A stretch of 64,000 bases of DNA from Rugamonas fusca (GTDB taxonomy: Bacteria > Pseudomonadota > Gammaproteobacteria > Burkholderiales > Burkholderiaceae_D): positions 62,001 to 126,000 of the forward strand of contig NZ_JACEZS010000010.1 of assembly GCF_014042365.1 (NCBI RefSeq), in the 5' to 3' direction. The position numbers and the translations under genes are program-made. Shown in pieces: positions 18,113 to 27,737 of the stretch (position 1 is its first letter; every line of letters begins with the position of its first letter). The notes below the pieces were generated by a model. The model saw only the letters and a program-made list of their open reading frames with translations, was not told the origin of the DNA and did no database searches.

Positions 18113-19225
18113 ATGTCAATTTCCAGCACCGAAGAAATCGTCGCCGAACTGCGCGCTGGCCGCATGGTGATACTGGTGGATGAAGAAGACCGCGAAAACG
18201 AGGGCGACCTGGTGCTCGCCGCCGATTTCGTCACCCCGGAAGCGATCAACTTCATGGTCAAGCATGCGCGCGGCCTGGTCTGCCTGACCTTGACCGAGGA
18301 ACGCTGCGACCAGCTGAACCTGTCGATGATGTCGACCCGCAATGGCACGGCCTTCGGCACCAACTTCACCGTCTCGATCGAAGCGGCTGAAGGCGTGACG
18401 ACCGGCATTTCCGCCGCTGACCGCGCCAAGACCATCCAGGTGGCGGTGGCCAAGGGTACCCAGCCGACCGACATCGTGCAGCCGGGCCACATCTTCCCGC
18501 TGAAGGCGCAAAAGGGTGGCGTGCTGATGCGCGCCGGCCATACGGAAGCCGGTTGCGACCTGACGGCCATGGCCGGCCTGACCCCGGCCTCCGTGATCTG
18601 CGAGATCATGAAGGACGACGGCACCATGGCGCGCCTGCCGGACTTGCTGGAATTTGCCAAGGAACACGGGCTGAAGATCGGCACCATCGCCGACCTGATC
18701 CATTACCGCAGCCAGAACGAAAGCCTGGTCGAGCGCGTCGCCGAGCGTCCGCTGCACACGGCCCATGGCAGCTTCCGCATGATCGCCTTCCGCGACAAGC
18801 CGAGCGGCTCGGCCCACCTGGCGCTGGTGCATGGCGAAATGGGCCCTGGCAAGGAAGCGCTGGTGCGCGTGCACCAGCCCGTGTCCATCCTGGACTTGCT
18901 GGAATCGGAAGCGACCACCCACTCGTGGAACATCCCGTCCTCGCTGGCCGCCATCAAGGCCGCCGACCGCGGCGTGATCGTGCTGCTGAACTGCGAGGAA
19001 ACGGCCGACCAGTTGTTCGCCCAGTTCGCCGCGCTGGACCAGCCGGAAGCCAAGCCGAAAGGCCGCGCCGCCAGCATGGACCTGCGCAGCTACGGTATCG
19101 GCGCGCAGATCCTGCGTGAGCTCGGCGTGTGCAAGATGCAACTGCTGGCCAGCCCGCGCAAGATGCCGTCGATGACAGGCTTCAACCTGGAAGTGACGGG
19201 CTACATGACCAAGCCGCAGCAATAA
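18113..19225 (+). CDS. ribBX: 3,4-dihydroxy-2-butanone 4-phosphate synthase with inactive GTP cyclohydrolase II-like domain (RibBX)
   Basis: The N-terminal half (about 1-205) is a complete DHBP synthase, making the four-carbon unit of riboflavin from ribulose 5-phosphate. It has [15 protein letters not shown] for the metal and substrate site, HARGLVCL, and [10 protein letters not shown]. The C-terminal half (about 210-370) aligns in general pattern with GTP cyclohydrolase II but lacks the zinc cysteines: the stretch around [15 protein letters not shown] has none where GECLTGD...CDCG is expected. This matches the RibBX architecture known in proteobacteria. A separate ribA would be needed elsewhere. 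No FMN riboswitch was seen in front. Confidence 0.9.
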   Translation: MSISSTEEIVAELRAGRMVILVDEEDRENEGDLVLAADFVTPEAINFMVKHARGLVCLTLTEERCDQLNLSMMSTRNGTAFGTNFTVSIEAAEGVTTGISAADRAKTIQVAVAKGTQPTDIVQPGHIFPLKAQKGGVLMRAGHTEAGCDLTAMAGLTPASVICEIMKDDGTMARLPDLLEFAKEHGLKIGTIADLIHYRSQNESLVERVAERPLHTAHGSFRMIAFRDKPSGSAHLALVHGEMGPGKEALVRVHQPVSILDLLESEATTHSWNIPSSLAAIKAADRGVIVLLNCEETADQLFAQFAALDQPEAKPKGRAASMDLRSYGIGAQILRELGVCKMQLLASPRKMPSMTGFNLEVTGYMTKPQQ

Positions 19226-19268
19226 CACCTTAGAAAACACATCACCCCCCATCAAGAAGAGGTATGCC

Positions 19269-19757
19269 ATGACCGTAGGTAGCTACGAAACCAATATGTC
19301 CGGCGACGGTTTGCGCGTCGGTATCGTCCAGGCCCGTTTCAACGAGGACGTGTGCCACGGCCTGCTGTCGGCCTGCCTAGCCGAGCTCAAGCACCTGGGC
19401 GTCGCTGATGAAGACGTGCTGCACGTGACCGTGCCGGGCGCGCTGGAAATCCCGCTGATCCTGCAAAAGATGGCCGAATCGCAGCAGTTCGACGCCCTGA
19501 TCGCGCTGGGCGCCGTGATCCGTGGCGAGACGTACCACTTCGAGCTGGTGTCGAACGAATCGGGCGCCGGCATCACCCGCATCGGCCTGGACTATGGCAT
19601 CCCCATCGCCAATGCCGTGCTGACCACCGAGAACGACGAGCAGGCCGAAGTGCGCATGGCCGTCAAGGGCGCCGACGCGGCCCGCGTGGCCGTCGAGATG
19701 GCCAACCTGACCATCGCGCTGGAAGAACTGAACCAGGACGGCGACGACGAAGAGTAA
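19269..19757 (+). CDS. ribH: 6,7-dimethyl-8-ribityllumazine synthase
   Basis: It condenses the RibB product with the RibD pathway pyrimidine to give lumazine. The 162-residue product shows [21 protein letters not shown], the phosphate and catalytic loop [14 protein letters not shown], and [17 protein letters not shown]. The acidic C-terminal tail (QDGDDEE) is ordinary. It lies in the ribBX-ribH-nusB series. Confidence 0.96.
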   Translation: MTVGSYETNMSGDGLRVGIVQARFNEDVCHGLLSACLAELKHLGVADEDVLHVTVPGALEIPLILQKMAESQQFDALIALGAVIRGETYHFELVSNESGAGITRIGLDYGIPIANAVLTTENDEQAEVRMAVKGADAARVAVEMANLTIALEELNQDGDDEE

Positions 19758-19835
19758 GAACGGCATGCCGCGCCGGCCACAAGCGGGCGCGGCGGCCGCA
19801 TTTGTAGTGTAGGAAATGAGAACAGGTAGGAAACC

Positions 19836-20306
19836 ATGACAGAGAAAACTTTGCACGCCAACCCCAGCAAGAATCGTACGCCGCGCCACCGCGCGCGCGA
19901 GTTTGCGTTGCAGGGTTTGTATCAGTGGCTGCTGAACAATGAAGACGCGACCACCGTGGTCAACAACATCCGTGGTGCACACGGCTTCGACAAGGCCGAC
20001 GGCGACCATTTCAGCGCATTGCTGTACGGCGCGATCAAGGATTCCGTGGCGCTGCGCGAAACGTTCGCACCGCTGGTCGACCGAGGCATCGCCGAGCTGT
20101 CGCCCGTGGAGCACGCCGTGCTGCTGATCGGCGCGTTCGAGCTGAAGAACAACCTGGAAATCCCGTACCGCGTCGTGATCAACGAAGCGGTGGAACTGAC
20201 CAAATCGTTTGGCGGCATCGATGGCCACAAATACGTGAATGGCGTGCTGGACAAGCTGGCCGCCAGGATCCGTCCTGACGAAGTGGCTGCCGACAAGAAG
20301 CGCTAA
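19836..20306 (+). CDS. nusB: Transcription antitermination factor NusB
   Basis: A 156-residue all-helical protein that binds boxA of rRNA leaders with NusE. Marks are RAREFALQGLYQW, ELSPVEHAVLLIGAFEL, IPYRVVINEAVELTKSFGG and YVNGVLDKLA. The ribH-nusB linkage is conserved in proteobacteria. A Rho-independent terminator follows. Confidence 0.96.
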   Translation: MTEKTLHANPSKNRTPRHRAREFALQGLYQWLLNNEDATTVVNNIRGAHGFDKADGDHFSALLYGAIKDSVALRETFAPLVDRGIAELSPVEHAVLLIGAFELKNNLEIPYRVVINEAVELTKSFGGIDGHKYVNGVLDKLAARIRPDEVAADKKR

Positions 20307-20333
20307 GCGGCACGGGCCAGTCCTGTCAGTAAC

Positions 20334-20368
20334 AAAGCCACCCCAGGGCGACCTGTGGTGGCTTTTTT
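20334..20368 (+). terminator. Rho-independent terminator of the rib-nusB operon
   Basis: AAAGCCACC (20334-20342) pairs with GGTGGCTTT (20357-20365), with an inner AGG/CCT pairing and a run of six T (20363-20368). Confidence 0.85.
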
Positions 20369-20382
20369 CATGCGCCACCGCT

Positions 20383-20471
20383 AAATTGCGGGACGGAAAA
20401 ATCGGGGACGGACCCCGGTTTTCGCAAAGCGAAAACCGGGGTCCGTCCCCGATTTTTCCGTCCCGCAATTT
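20383..20471. repeat. Long perfect palindrome, copy 2 of an intergenic repeat family
   Basis: Arms 20383-20425 and 20429-20471 (43 bases each) pair without mismatch around AAA. The core GAAAAATCGGGGACG matches copy 1 at 14492-14559, and the two bases that differ in the core are changed in both arms. It is bracketed by two ordinary terminators, one for each convergent gene. Confidence 0.92.
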
Positions 20472-20477
20472 TTCCAT

Positions 20478-20503
20478 AAAAAAAGCCACCTGGACGGTGG
20501 CTT
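20478..20503 (-). terminator. Rho-independent terminator of the lytic transglycosylase gene
   Basis: AAGCCACC (20483-20490) and GGTGGCTT (20496-20503) form a stem with a 5-base loop. On the minus strand it is followed by seven T (20478-20484 as A). Confidence 0.85.
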
Positions 20504-20529
20504 CGGATGCGGCGGGGCAGGGCGGGTGC

Positions 20530-21429
20530 TTACAGGCCGGCGATTTGCGTGTCGGCCTTGCCGATCTTGTCGTTGCTGGCCACGGCCGGGTCTTTCTGGG
20601 CCACGGGCGCGGTGGCCAGCATCGGCGGCGTGGTGGTCGGCACTTTCTTGCCGGCCGAAACCTGCTTGAGGCGGTTGTATTCGGCCAGTACGCGCGAACC
20701 GTAGCCATCGTCCGTCTCGAACGCGGCCGCGCCCACGTAGGTCTTCAGGCCCGCTTCCACCGAGCCGCCACGGGTCACGTAATCCTTCAGGATCAGCGAG
20801 CCGACGCGGATATTGGCCACCGGGTTCAGCGCCGCTTGCACGCCGCCCATTTCCTGGAACTTGTCATGGTGCACTTTCGACATCACCTGCATCAGGCCTT
20901 GCGCGCCGACCGGGCTTTCCGCGAACGGGTTCAGGCCCGATTCGATGGCCATCACGGCCAGGATCAGCAGCGGGTCCAGCTTGATTTCACGGGCCGTCAG
21001 GTAAGCCGTCGAGACCAGCATGTTGGCCGCGTCGCCGGCCACGCGGTAGCGCTTGGACAGCCAGGACGTCACCCATTGTTGTTGCTTCTTCGTGCCCAGC
21101 AGGGCCTTTTCCTCGGCCGTCAGCGGCGCGTTGTTGACCACGGGTGCGGCGGGCGGTGCTTCCATCAGTTCGGACAGCGGTGGGGCAGTCACGGCGGGCG
21201 CTTCGGCGGCCGGTTCTTGCAGGAAAGTCTGGCTCAGTTGCTTGGCCAGTTCGGGACGTGCGAACAATGCAGCGATGACCACCAGGGCCGAGATACCCAA
21301 TACCGTCAAGGTGTGTTGTGCCGTCGTGAGCACGGCACGGGCCGATACGCGCGTCGTGGCGAACCACGCGGCTGGCTGGCTGGCCAGTTGTCGGGCAAGC
21401 TTCGCTGCCGCAGTAATACGATTAGTCAT
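20530..21429 (-). CDS. Membrane-anchored lytic transglycosylase, SLT domain
   Basis: A 299-residue protein with an N-terminal basic segment and one membrane helix (about 40-56, VLGISALVVIAALFA). The Pro/Ala-rich linker leads to an SLT domain (about 135-265) with catalytic Glu in AIESGLNPFAESPVGAQGLMQVM. It should cleave peptidoglycan glycan strands by the family reaction. ATG 21429 was chosen because an AGGGGAA ribosome binding site lies just upstream. The frame is open to 21594, but the extra 55 residues do not look like a domain. Confidence 0.85.
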   Translation of the reverse strand: MTNRITAAAKLARQLASQPAAWFATTRVSARAVLTTAQHTLTVLGISALVVIAALFARPELAKQLSQTFLQEPAAEAPAVTAPPLSELMEAPPAAPVVNNAPLTAEEKALLGTKKQQQWVTSWLSKRYRVAGDAANMLVSTAYLTAREIKLDPLLILAVMAIESGLNPFAESPVGAQGLMQVMSKVHHDKFQEMGGVQAALNPVANIRVGSLILKDYVTRGGSVEAGLKTYVGAAAFETDDGYGSRVLAEYNRLKQVSAGKKVPTTTPPMLATAPVAQKDPAVASNDKIGKADTQIAGL

Positions 21430-21901
21430 AGAATTCCCCTGAAATGTCCGTAACGAGCGCTCCCCCGCCGCGCTGAACGCAGCCATGGAATCGCTAATGC
21501 CGTGCATCAGAAATAGCCTCGTCCGCCGCCGCTGGGAGCGCGCGTTGGACGTCGTCATTGCTTGCTTGAGCTGATCTTTCCCTGTGGTATTCAATCAGTG
21601 GCAATACAACTTTTTTCGGGGGTAAGGCAGACGCCTTTTGAAAACACTCCTTAAAATGTCATGTGGAGCCCCGACTCCGTGAATGAATGAGTGACAACTT
21701 ATTTGGGCCTTGGGCCCGCGTCCTCATCAAGTAGGGCAAATTGTAGAAGCCGTTTTATATCAAGTCAATACTAACGAATTTGTCTTTTATAACTTATAAA
21801 TCTTACTTTTTTGCTTGCATTACGCGGAAAACCAATAAAATCAACCACTTGTCCTGGATTTTTGAGCAATGTGGTTCACAGTCAAAAAAAATTAAAAACT
21901 C
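21430..21901. other. A+T-rich divergent intergenic region, no gene seen
   Basis: Between the divergent transglycosylase and ubiD. The 21720-21900 part is markedly A+T-rich for this genome. It is expected to contain promoters for both genes. No coding frame or RNA motif was recognised. Confidence 0.4.
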
Positions 21902-23386
21902 ATGAAATATTCCGATTTGCGAGATTTTATTTCTCAGCTTCAACAATTAGGCGAACTTAGGCCTGTTTCCGTACCTGTTTCGCCGATGTTGGAGATGACG
22001 GAGGTGTGCGACCGTACTTTGCGGGCCGGCGGACCGGCCTTGCTGTTCCAGAATCCGACCGGCCACCGCATGCCGGTGCTCGGTAATCTGTTCGGCACCA
22101 CGCGCCGGGTGGCGCTGGGCATGGGCGCGGAAGACATCAGCGAATTGCGCAAGATCGGCCACGTGCTGGCGCGCCTGAAGGAGCCGGAACCGCCGCGCGA
22201 TTTCAAGGATCTGCTGGGCCTGGGCTCGCTGGTCAAGGCCGTATGGGATATGTCGCCCAAGGAACTGCGAGGCGCGCCCTGCCAGGAGATCGTGTGGGAG
22301 GGCGCCGACGTGGACCTGGGCCGCCTGCCGATCCAGCATTGCTGGCCCGGCGACGTGGCGCCGCTCATCACGTGGGGGCTGGTGATCACCAAGGGGCCGA
22401 ACAAGAAGCGCCAGAACCTGGGTATTTATCGCCAGCAGGTGCTGGGGCCGAACAAGGTCATCATGCGCTGGCTGGCGCACCGGGGCGGGGCGCTGGACTT
22501 TCGCGAGCACGCAATCCAGAGCAAGGGCAAGCCGTATCCCGTGTGTGTGGCGCTGGGGGCGGACCCGGCCACCATCCTGGGCGCCGTCACGCCCGTGCCC
22601 GACAGCCTGTCCGAATACCAGTTCGCCGGCCTGCTGCGCGGCAGCCGCACGGAGCTGGTCAAGGCCATCGGCAGCGAGCTGCGCGTGCCGGCATCGGCCG
22701 AGATCGTGCTTGAAGGCCATATCTACCCGGATGAAAACCATCCGTCCGGCTACGAGCATGCGCTGGAAGGACCGTATGGCGACCATACCGGCTATTACAA
22801 TGAGCAGGATTCCTTCCCCGTGTTTACGATCGACCGCATCACGATGCGCCGCGATCCGATCTACCACTCGACCTACACGGGCAAGCCGCCCGATGAGCCG
22901 GCCGTGCTGGGCCTGGCGTTGAACGAAGTGTTCGTGCCGCTGCTGCAAAAGCAGTTCACGGAGATCACGGACTTTTATTTGCCGCCCGAAGGCTGCAGCT
23001 ACCGCATGGCCGTGGTGCAGATCCGCAAGCAGTACGCTGGCCACGCCAAGCGGGTGATGTTCGGGGTCTGGAGTTTCCTGCGCCAGTTCATGTATACCAA
23101 GTTCATTGTGGTGGTGGACGAGGATGTCAATATCCGCGACTGGAAGGAAGTGATCTGGGCCATCACGACCCGCGTCGATCCCACGCGAGACACGACGCTG
23201 GTCGACAACACGCCCATCGATTACCTGGACTTCGCCTCGCCCGTGAGTGGCCTGGGCAGCAAGATGGGCATCGACGCCACCAACAAGTGGCCGGGTGAAA
23301 CCAGCCGCGAGTGGGGCACCACCATCACCATGACGCCGGAAGTGAAGGCGCGCGTGGACGGTATCTGGCAGCAGCTGGGGCTGTAG
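21902..23386 (+). CDS. ubiD: 4-hydroxy-3-polyprenylbenzoate decarboxylase UbiD
   Basis: A 494-residue prenyl-FMN-dependent decarboxylase of ubiquinone synthesis. Typical stretches: [74 protein letters not shown] and [21 protein letters not shown]. Full length. The cofactor-making partner UbiX is not in the window. Confidence 0.94.
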   Translation: MKYSDLRDFISQLQQLGELRPVSVPVSPMLEMTEVCDRTLRAGGPALLFQNPTGHRMPVLGNLFGTTRRVALGMGAEDISELRKIGHVLARLKEPEPPRDFKDLLGLGSLVKAVWDMSPKELRGAPCQEIVWEGADVDLGRLPIQHCWPGDVAPLITWGLVITKGPNKKRQNLGIYRQQVLGPNKVIMRWLAHRGGALDFREHAIQSKGKPYPVCVALGADPATILGAVTPVPDSLSEYQFAGLLRGSRTELVKAIGSELRVPASAEIVLEGHIYPDENHPSGYEHALEGPYGDHTGYYNEQDSFPVFTIDRITMRRDPIYHSTYTGKPPDEPAVLGLALNEVFVPLLQKQFTEITDFYLPPEGCSYRMAVVQIRKQYAGHAKRVMFGVWSFLRQFMYTKFIVVVDEDVNIRDWKEVIWAITTRVDPTRDTTLVDNTPIDYLDFASPVSGLGSKMGIDATNKWPGETSREWGTTITMTPEVKARVDGIWQQLGL

Positions 23387-23432
23387 GCGGGGGCGGGAAA
23401 AGCATCCCTTCCCATGATGGCGCCGGCTCGGT

Positions 23433-23438
23433 TATAAT
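23433..23438 (+). promoter_or_regulatory. -10 element of the SRP RNA promoter
   Basis: A consensus TATAAT lies 6 bases before the RNA helix begins. I see no good -35 hexamer at the expected distance. Confidence 0.55.
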
Positions 23439-23444
23439 GGCGCC

Positions 23445-23542
23445 GGGCGGGCCCCTGCGCATTGTGGCATGGCTAACCTGGTCAGGTCGGGAACGAAGCA
23501 GCCACGGCCGTTCACCATAAGTGCCGCAGATCAGGCTCGCCT
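23445..23542 (+). ncRNA. ffs: Signal recognition particle RNA, small bacterial (4.5S) type
   Basis: About 98 bases. The terminal helix pairs GGCGGGCC (23446-23453) with GGCTCGCC (23534-23541). The apical SRP hairpin is unmistakable: CCTGGTCAGGTC-GGGAAC-GAAGCAGCC (about 23478-23503), carrying the Ffh-binding symmetric and asymmetric loops and a GGAA tetraloop. The tetraloop-closing pair is G-C, not the C-G of E. coli. It lies directly before dnaX, a common betaproteobacterial order. The ends are estimated to within a few bases. Confidence 0.93.
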
Positions 23543-23554
23543 CCTTCATTCTCG

Positions 23555-23583
23555 AAAAAAGCTGCTTCGGCGGCTTTTTTTGT
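23555..23583 (+). terminator. Rho-independent terminator after the SRP RNA
   Basis: AAAAAAGCTGC, loop TTCG, then GCGGCTTTTTTT. A stable short stem with a T-run, about 13 bases after the RNA. Confidence 0.85.
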
Positions 23584-23746
23584 TTCCGGCGCTTGCTTTC
23601 ATGGTCCGGGCCGTCCGCGTTAGCCAAGCCGATAGCGGCTTGCTACAATTGCCCCTTTGGCGCGCCCGCAGACGCGGCGCATGGTCCCCGCGTGCAGGCG
23701 GCGCGGGAGCGACCCGCAGCCCAGCTATCTACGGTAAAATTCCAGC

Positions 23747-26437
23747 ATGTCCTATCAAGTCCTCGCCCGTAAATACCGTCCCCGGAACTTCGAAACGCTC
23801 GTCGGCCAGGAGCACGTCGTGCGCGCGCTCACGCACGCGCTGCACAGTGGCCGCCTGCACCATGCGTATCTGTTCACCGGCACCCGCGGTGTGGGCAAGA
23901 CCACGCTGTCGCGTATCCTGGCCAAGTCGCTCAACTGCATCGGCCCGGACGGCAATGGCGGCATCACCGCCACCCCGTGCGGCGTGTGCGAGGCGTGCAC
24001 GGCGATCGACGCCGGCCGCTTCGTCGACTATATAGAGATGGACGCCGCGTCCAACCGCGGCGTCGACGAAATGGCGCAGTTGCTGGAGCAGGCCGTGTAC
24101 GCGCCCACCAACGCCCGCTTCAAGGTCTACATGATCGACGAAGTGCACATGCTGACCAACCACGCCTTCAATTCCATGCTGAAGACGCTGGAGGAACCGC
24201 CTGAGCACGTCAAGTTCATCCTGGCCACGACGGACCCGCAAAAGATACCCGTGACGGTGCTGTCGCGCTGTCTGCAGTTCAACCTCAAGCAGATGCCGCC
24301 CGGCCATATCGTCAGCCACCTGGACAACATCCTGGGGCAGGAAGGCGTCAAGTTCGAGCAGGCCGCCTTGCGCCTGCTGGCGCAGGGCGCCCACGGCTCC
24401 ATGCGCGATGCACTGTCGCTGACGGACCAGGCCATCGCCTACGCGGCCGGCGAAGTGACGCTCGATGCCGTGCAAGGCATGCTGGGCGCGCTGGATCAAT
24501 CGTACCTGGTGCGCCTGCTCGATGCGCTGGCCAACCGGGACGGCGCCGACCTGCTGGCCGTGGCCGACGAGATGGCCACCCGCAGCCTGTCCTACAACGG
24601 CGCCTTGCAGGATCTGGGCACCTTGCTGCACCGGATCGCGCTGGCGCAGACGGTGCCGGCGGCGCTGCCGTCGGACTTGCCCGAGTATGCCGACATCATC
24701 CGCCTGGCCGCCGCCTTCGACGCGGAGGAAGTGCAGCTGTTCTACCAGATCGCCGTCCATGGCCGCAACGAGCTGGGCCTGGCGCCCGATGAATACGCAG
24801 GCTTCTCGATGACGCTGCTGCGCATGCTGGCCTTTCGGCCCGGCGTAGGGGGCGCCGAAGGTGTGCCCGCCGCCGCGCCGGCCGCGGTTGCTGCGATCTC
24901 TCGTCCGGCCGCCGTGGCCGCCGCGCGGGCCGCCGCCGCACCTGCCGCGCGCGCAGCCGCGCAGGTCAACGCCAGCCATGCCAGTGTGACGCCGCCCGCC
25001 GTGGTGGCTGGCGCGGCCGCCGCCATGGCGCGCGCCGACGCCGCCGCGCCGACGGCGCAATCGTCCGCCCCGGCGCAGCAATTCGCCGCACAGGCCGCAC
25101 CGTCGTTCAGCGCGCCGCCAGCCGCGCCTGCGCCCGCGCAACCGGCCGATCATCCAGTCCCTGCCGCGCGCGCGGAGCAGGGCGCAGGCGATGCTGCCGC
25201 GTGGCCGGCGGCGCCGGCCGCGACGCCGCCCGCCGCACCGATGATGCCGCAGGCGGCCGCCGTGCCACCGGCCGCCGCGCCAGCACCAGCAGCGCCGGCT
25301 GCGTCGGGCGGGCCTGTCAGCCCGGCCCGTGCCGCCATTAACGCGGCGCTGGAAGCGGCGCGCGCCGCCTCCAAGGCGGCCACCGGCGGCAGCCGTCCGT
25401 TGCCGCCAGCCAGCACGCCAGCTGCGACGGCGGCCGCGCCGGCGGCGATGGCGACACCCGCGCCAGCGGCCGCAGCGCCGTCCGCTTCCGCACAAGCGTC
25501 CGCAGCGTCCGCGCCCGCCGCAGCTGCGGCACCATCGGCGTTCGCGCCGGCAGCGCAGGCAGGCTATGGCGCCGCGCCCGCACCATCTTCCCCGGCTGCG
25601 CCTTCCGCTTCCGCGATGGCGATGCCACCCCAATCGGCCATGTCGTCTGCTAGTACCCCAGCAGCCGCGCGCGGCCCGGCGCCGTGGGAAGACATGCCGC
25701 CGGCGATGGCCGGCGATGCCAACACGGCCGTATTGGAAGCGCCCGTGCGCCAGGTCGCGCCGCAGCAAGCCGCGCCGCGTCCGCAAGTTACGCAGCCAGC
25801 GCCGCAATCGTACGCGCCACCCGCGACTAAGCAGGCCGATCCAGAGGACGACCTGCCACCCTGGGTGACGGAGTTTTCCGACGACACGGCCGTGGCCATG
25901 AGCGCGCCCGCCGACGCCGGCGCGCAAGGCGGTCATGGCGCCCAGCCGCCAGCGGCGCCCGCCAGCCGGCCCGCGCCACCGCCGGCCAAGGCGCCTTACG
26001 CCTACGTGATCACGCCGGTGCCCGAACTGGACTGGGACGGCAACTGGCCGGCCGTGGCCGCCGCCTTGCCGCTGCGCGGCGTGGCCCAGCAACTGGCCAT
26101 GCAGGCCGAACTGATCAGCTGCACCATCGATGGCAATGCCGCCGTGTTCAAGCTGAAAGTGCCGATCGAAACGTGGCGCACGCCCGGCAATGTGGAGAAG
26201 CTGACCCTGGCGCTCAATGAGCGCTTCGGCCGCGCCGTGCGCGTGGACACGGAACTGGGCCCGGCCTGGTACACGGCCAGCGCGGAAGCGCAGGCCTTCC
26301 GCGAGGCGTGCCAGCGCGCCGCCGAGGAAACGGTGGCCAACGATCCCTTTGTAAACAGCATGATTCGCGAGTTCGGCGCCTTCGTGGTGCCCGGCTCCAT
26401 CGTGCCGCCGCCGCCAACGGCGCCGGCGGCGAACTGA
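23747..26437 (+). CDS. dnaX: DNA polymerase III subunit tau/gamma
   Basis: Clamp-loader ATPase of the replicase. Residues 1-365 hold the AAA+ module with Walker A GTRGVGKTT (about 45-53), a zinc knuckle CGVCEAC preceded by NCIGPDG, DEVHMLTNHAFNSMLKTLEEPPEHV, and the arginine finger in VLSRCLQF. Residues about 365-740 are an extreme Ala/Pro-rich linker. The last 150 residues form the tau C-terminal domain that contacts DnaE (APYAYVITPVPELDWDGNWP). At 896 residues it is long for the family because of the linker. I see no A-rich slippery heptamer, so a gamma form by frameshifting is unlikely. Confidence 0.96.
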   Translation: MSYQVLARKYRPRNFETLVGQEHVVRALTHALHSGRLHHAYLFTGTRGVGKTTLSRILAKSLNCIGPDGNGGITATPCGVCEACTAIDAGRFVDYIEMDAASNRGVDEMAQLLEQAVYAPTNARFKVYMIDEVHMLTNHAFNSMLKTLEEPPEHVKFILATTDPQKIPVTVLSRCLQFNLKQMPPGHIVSHLDNILGQEGVKFEQAALRLLAQGAHGSMRDALSLTDQAIAYAAGEVTLDAVQGMLGALDQSYLVRLLDALANRDGADLLAVADEMATRSLSYNGALQDLGTLLHRIALAQTVPAALPSDLPEYADIIRLAAAFDAEEVQLFYQIAVHGRNELGLAPDEYAGFSMTLLRMLAFRPGVGGAEGVPAAAPAAVAAISRPAAVAAARAAAAPAARAAAQVNASHASVTPPAVVAGAAAAMARADAAAPTAQSSAPAQQFAAQAAPSFSAPPAAPAPAQPADHPVPAARAEQGAGDAAAWPAAPAATPPAAPMMPQAAAVPPAAAPAPAAPAASGGPVSPARAAINAALEAARAASKAATGGSRPLPPASTPAATAAAPAAMATPAPAAAAPSASAQASAASAPAAAAAPSAFAPAAQAGYGAAPAPSSPAAPSASAMAMPPQSAMSSASTPAAARGPAPWEDMPPAMAGDANTAVLEAPVRQVAPQQAAPRPQVTQPAPQSYAPPATKQADPEDDLPPWVTEFSDDTAVAMSAPADAGAQGGHGAQPPAAPASRPAPPPAKAPYAYVITPVPELDWDGNWPAVAAALPLRGVAQQLAMQAELISCTIDGNAAVFKLKVPIETWRTPGNVEKLTLALNERFGRAVRVDTELGPAWYTASAEAQAFREACQRAAEETVANDPFVNSMIREFGAFVVPGSIVPPPPTAPAAN

Positions 26438-26475
26438 ATTCAACTCACATCCCTTAATTGACGGAGTATCCCACC

Positions 26476-26802
26476 ATGATGAAGAACCAACTGGCCGGCC
26501 TGATGAAGCAGGCGCAAGCAATGCAGGACAACATGAAGAAGGCCCAGGAACAACTGGCCCTGATCGAAGTGGAAGGCCAGTCTGGCGCCGGCCTGGTGAA
26601 GGTTGTGATGACCTGCAAGAACGATGTGAAGCGCGTCTCGATCGACCCGTCGCTGCTGGCCGACGACAAGGACATGCTGGAAGACCTGGTGGCCGCCGCC
26701 TTCAACGACGCCGTGCGCAAGGCCGAGGCCACCTCCGCCGAAAAAATGGGCGGCCTGACGGCGGGCATGAACCTGCCGGCCGGCTTCAAGATGCCTTTCT
26801 AA
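26476..26802 (+). CDS. ybaB: YbaB/EbfC family nucleoid-associated protein
   Basis: A 108-residue small DNA-binding protein. Marks: [24 protein letters not shown] (N-terminal helix), [14 protein letters not shown] [14 protein letters not shown], and the C-terminal [22 protein letters not shown] lies 9 bases before ATG 26476. The next ATG (26479) is also possible. The dnaX-ybaB-recR order is conserved, with the YciI-like gene inserted here. Confidence 0.93.
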   Translation: MMKNQLAGLMKQAQAMQDNMKKAQEQLALIEVEGQSGAGLVKVVMTCKNDVKRVSIDPSLLADDKDMLEDLVAAAFNDAVRKAEATSAEKMGGLTAGMNLPAGFKMPF

Positions 26803-26817
26803 GCAATACCGACTGCC

Positions 26818-27108
26818 ATGTTCATCATCACGCTCACGTATTTGAAACCGGCCGAACAGGTCGATGCGCTGCTTGGCGCGCACCGGGAATTTTTGCGCGA
26901 GCAGTACGATAACGGCACCTTCCTCATGTCGGGCCGCATGGTGCCGCGCACCGGCGGCGTGATCCTGGCCACGGCCGACAGCCGCGCCGACATCGAGGCC
27001 GTGATCGAACTCGATCCGTTCAACGAGGCCGGCATCGCCAGTTACCAGATCACCGAATTCATCCCCACCATGACGGCCGATGCCCTGAGCGCGTTCCGCC
27101 AGGCGTGA
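26818..27108 (+). CDS. YciI-like protein
   Basis: A 96-residue protein with a ferredoxin-like YCII domain: MFIITLTYLKPAEQVDALLGAH, then FLMSGRMVPRTGGVILATA, DPFNEAGIASYQITEF. The family His-Asp pair (H in LGAH, D in ELDPF) is present. Biochemical role unknown. It sits between ybaB and recR, 15 bases from each. Confidence 0.8.
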   Translation: MFIITLTYLKPAEQVDALLGAHREFLREQYDNGTFLMSGRMVPRTGGVILATADSRADIEAVIELDPFNEAGIASYQITEFIPTMTADALSAFRQA

Positions 27109-27123
27109 GCGCATGTCCAAGTC

Positions 27124-27714
27124 ATGTCCAAGTCGCTTGAATTCCTGACGGAAGCGTTGCGCCGCCTGCCCGGCGTCGGCCCCAAGTCGGCCCAGCGCAT
27201 GGCCTTCCATCTGCTGCAGCACGACCGCGAGGGGGCCGACATGCTGTCGCGCGCCTTGCACCAGGCCGTGGAGTCCGTGCACCACTGCGCGCTGTGCAAC
27301 ACCTTCACCGAGGAGGAGGTGTGCGATACCTGCGCCGACGAGCAGCGCGACCGCCGCCTGCTCTGCGTGGTGGAAACCCCGGCCGACCAGCTGATGATAG
27401 AACAGACGCTGACCTACAAGGGCCTGTATTTCGTGCTGATGGGGCGGCTCTCGCCGCTGGACGGCATCGGTCCCAAGGACATACACCTGGAAAAGCTGCT
27501 GGCGCGCGCCAGCGACGGGGTGGTCAACGAAGTGGTGCTGGCCACCAATTTCACCAATGAAGGCGAGGCGACCGCGCACTACATCAGCGAAATGCTGAAG
27601 GCGCGCGGCCTCAAAGTGAGCCGGCTGGCGCGTGGCGTGCCCGTCGGCGGCGAACTGGAGTATGTCGACGCGGGCACCATCGCGCGCGCCATGCTGGACC
27701 GCCGCAGTACCTGA
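27124..27714 (+). CDS. recR: Recombination mediator RecR
   Basis: A 196-residue protein of the RecFOR pathway that loads RecA at gaps. It has a helix-hairpin-helix near the N-terminus ([20 protein letters not shown]), a four-Cys zinc finger ([16 protein letters not shown]), and a Toprim domain ([16 protein letters not shown]...). A preceding ATG-like codon at 27113 region is not needed. Confidence 0.96.
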   Translation: MSKSLEFLTEALRRLPGVGPKSAQRMAFHLLQHDREGADMLSRALHQAVESVHHCALCNTFTEEEVCDTCADEQRDRRLLCVVETPADQLMIEQTLTYKGLYFVLMGRLSPLDGIGPKDIHLEKLLARASDGVVNEVVLATNFTNEGEATAHYISEMLKARGLKVSRLARGVPVGGELEYVDAGTIARAMLDRRST

Positions 27715-27737
27715 TCCCACCACTTTCCCACCATCTC

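Noticed and set aside
23729..26521. 930-codon minus-strand open frame opposite dnaX
   Set aside because: Its composition (Arg/Gly/Trp-rich) is what the reverse of an Ala/Pro-rich high-G+C gene gives. dnaX is certain.
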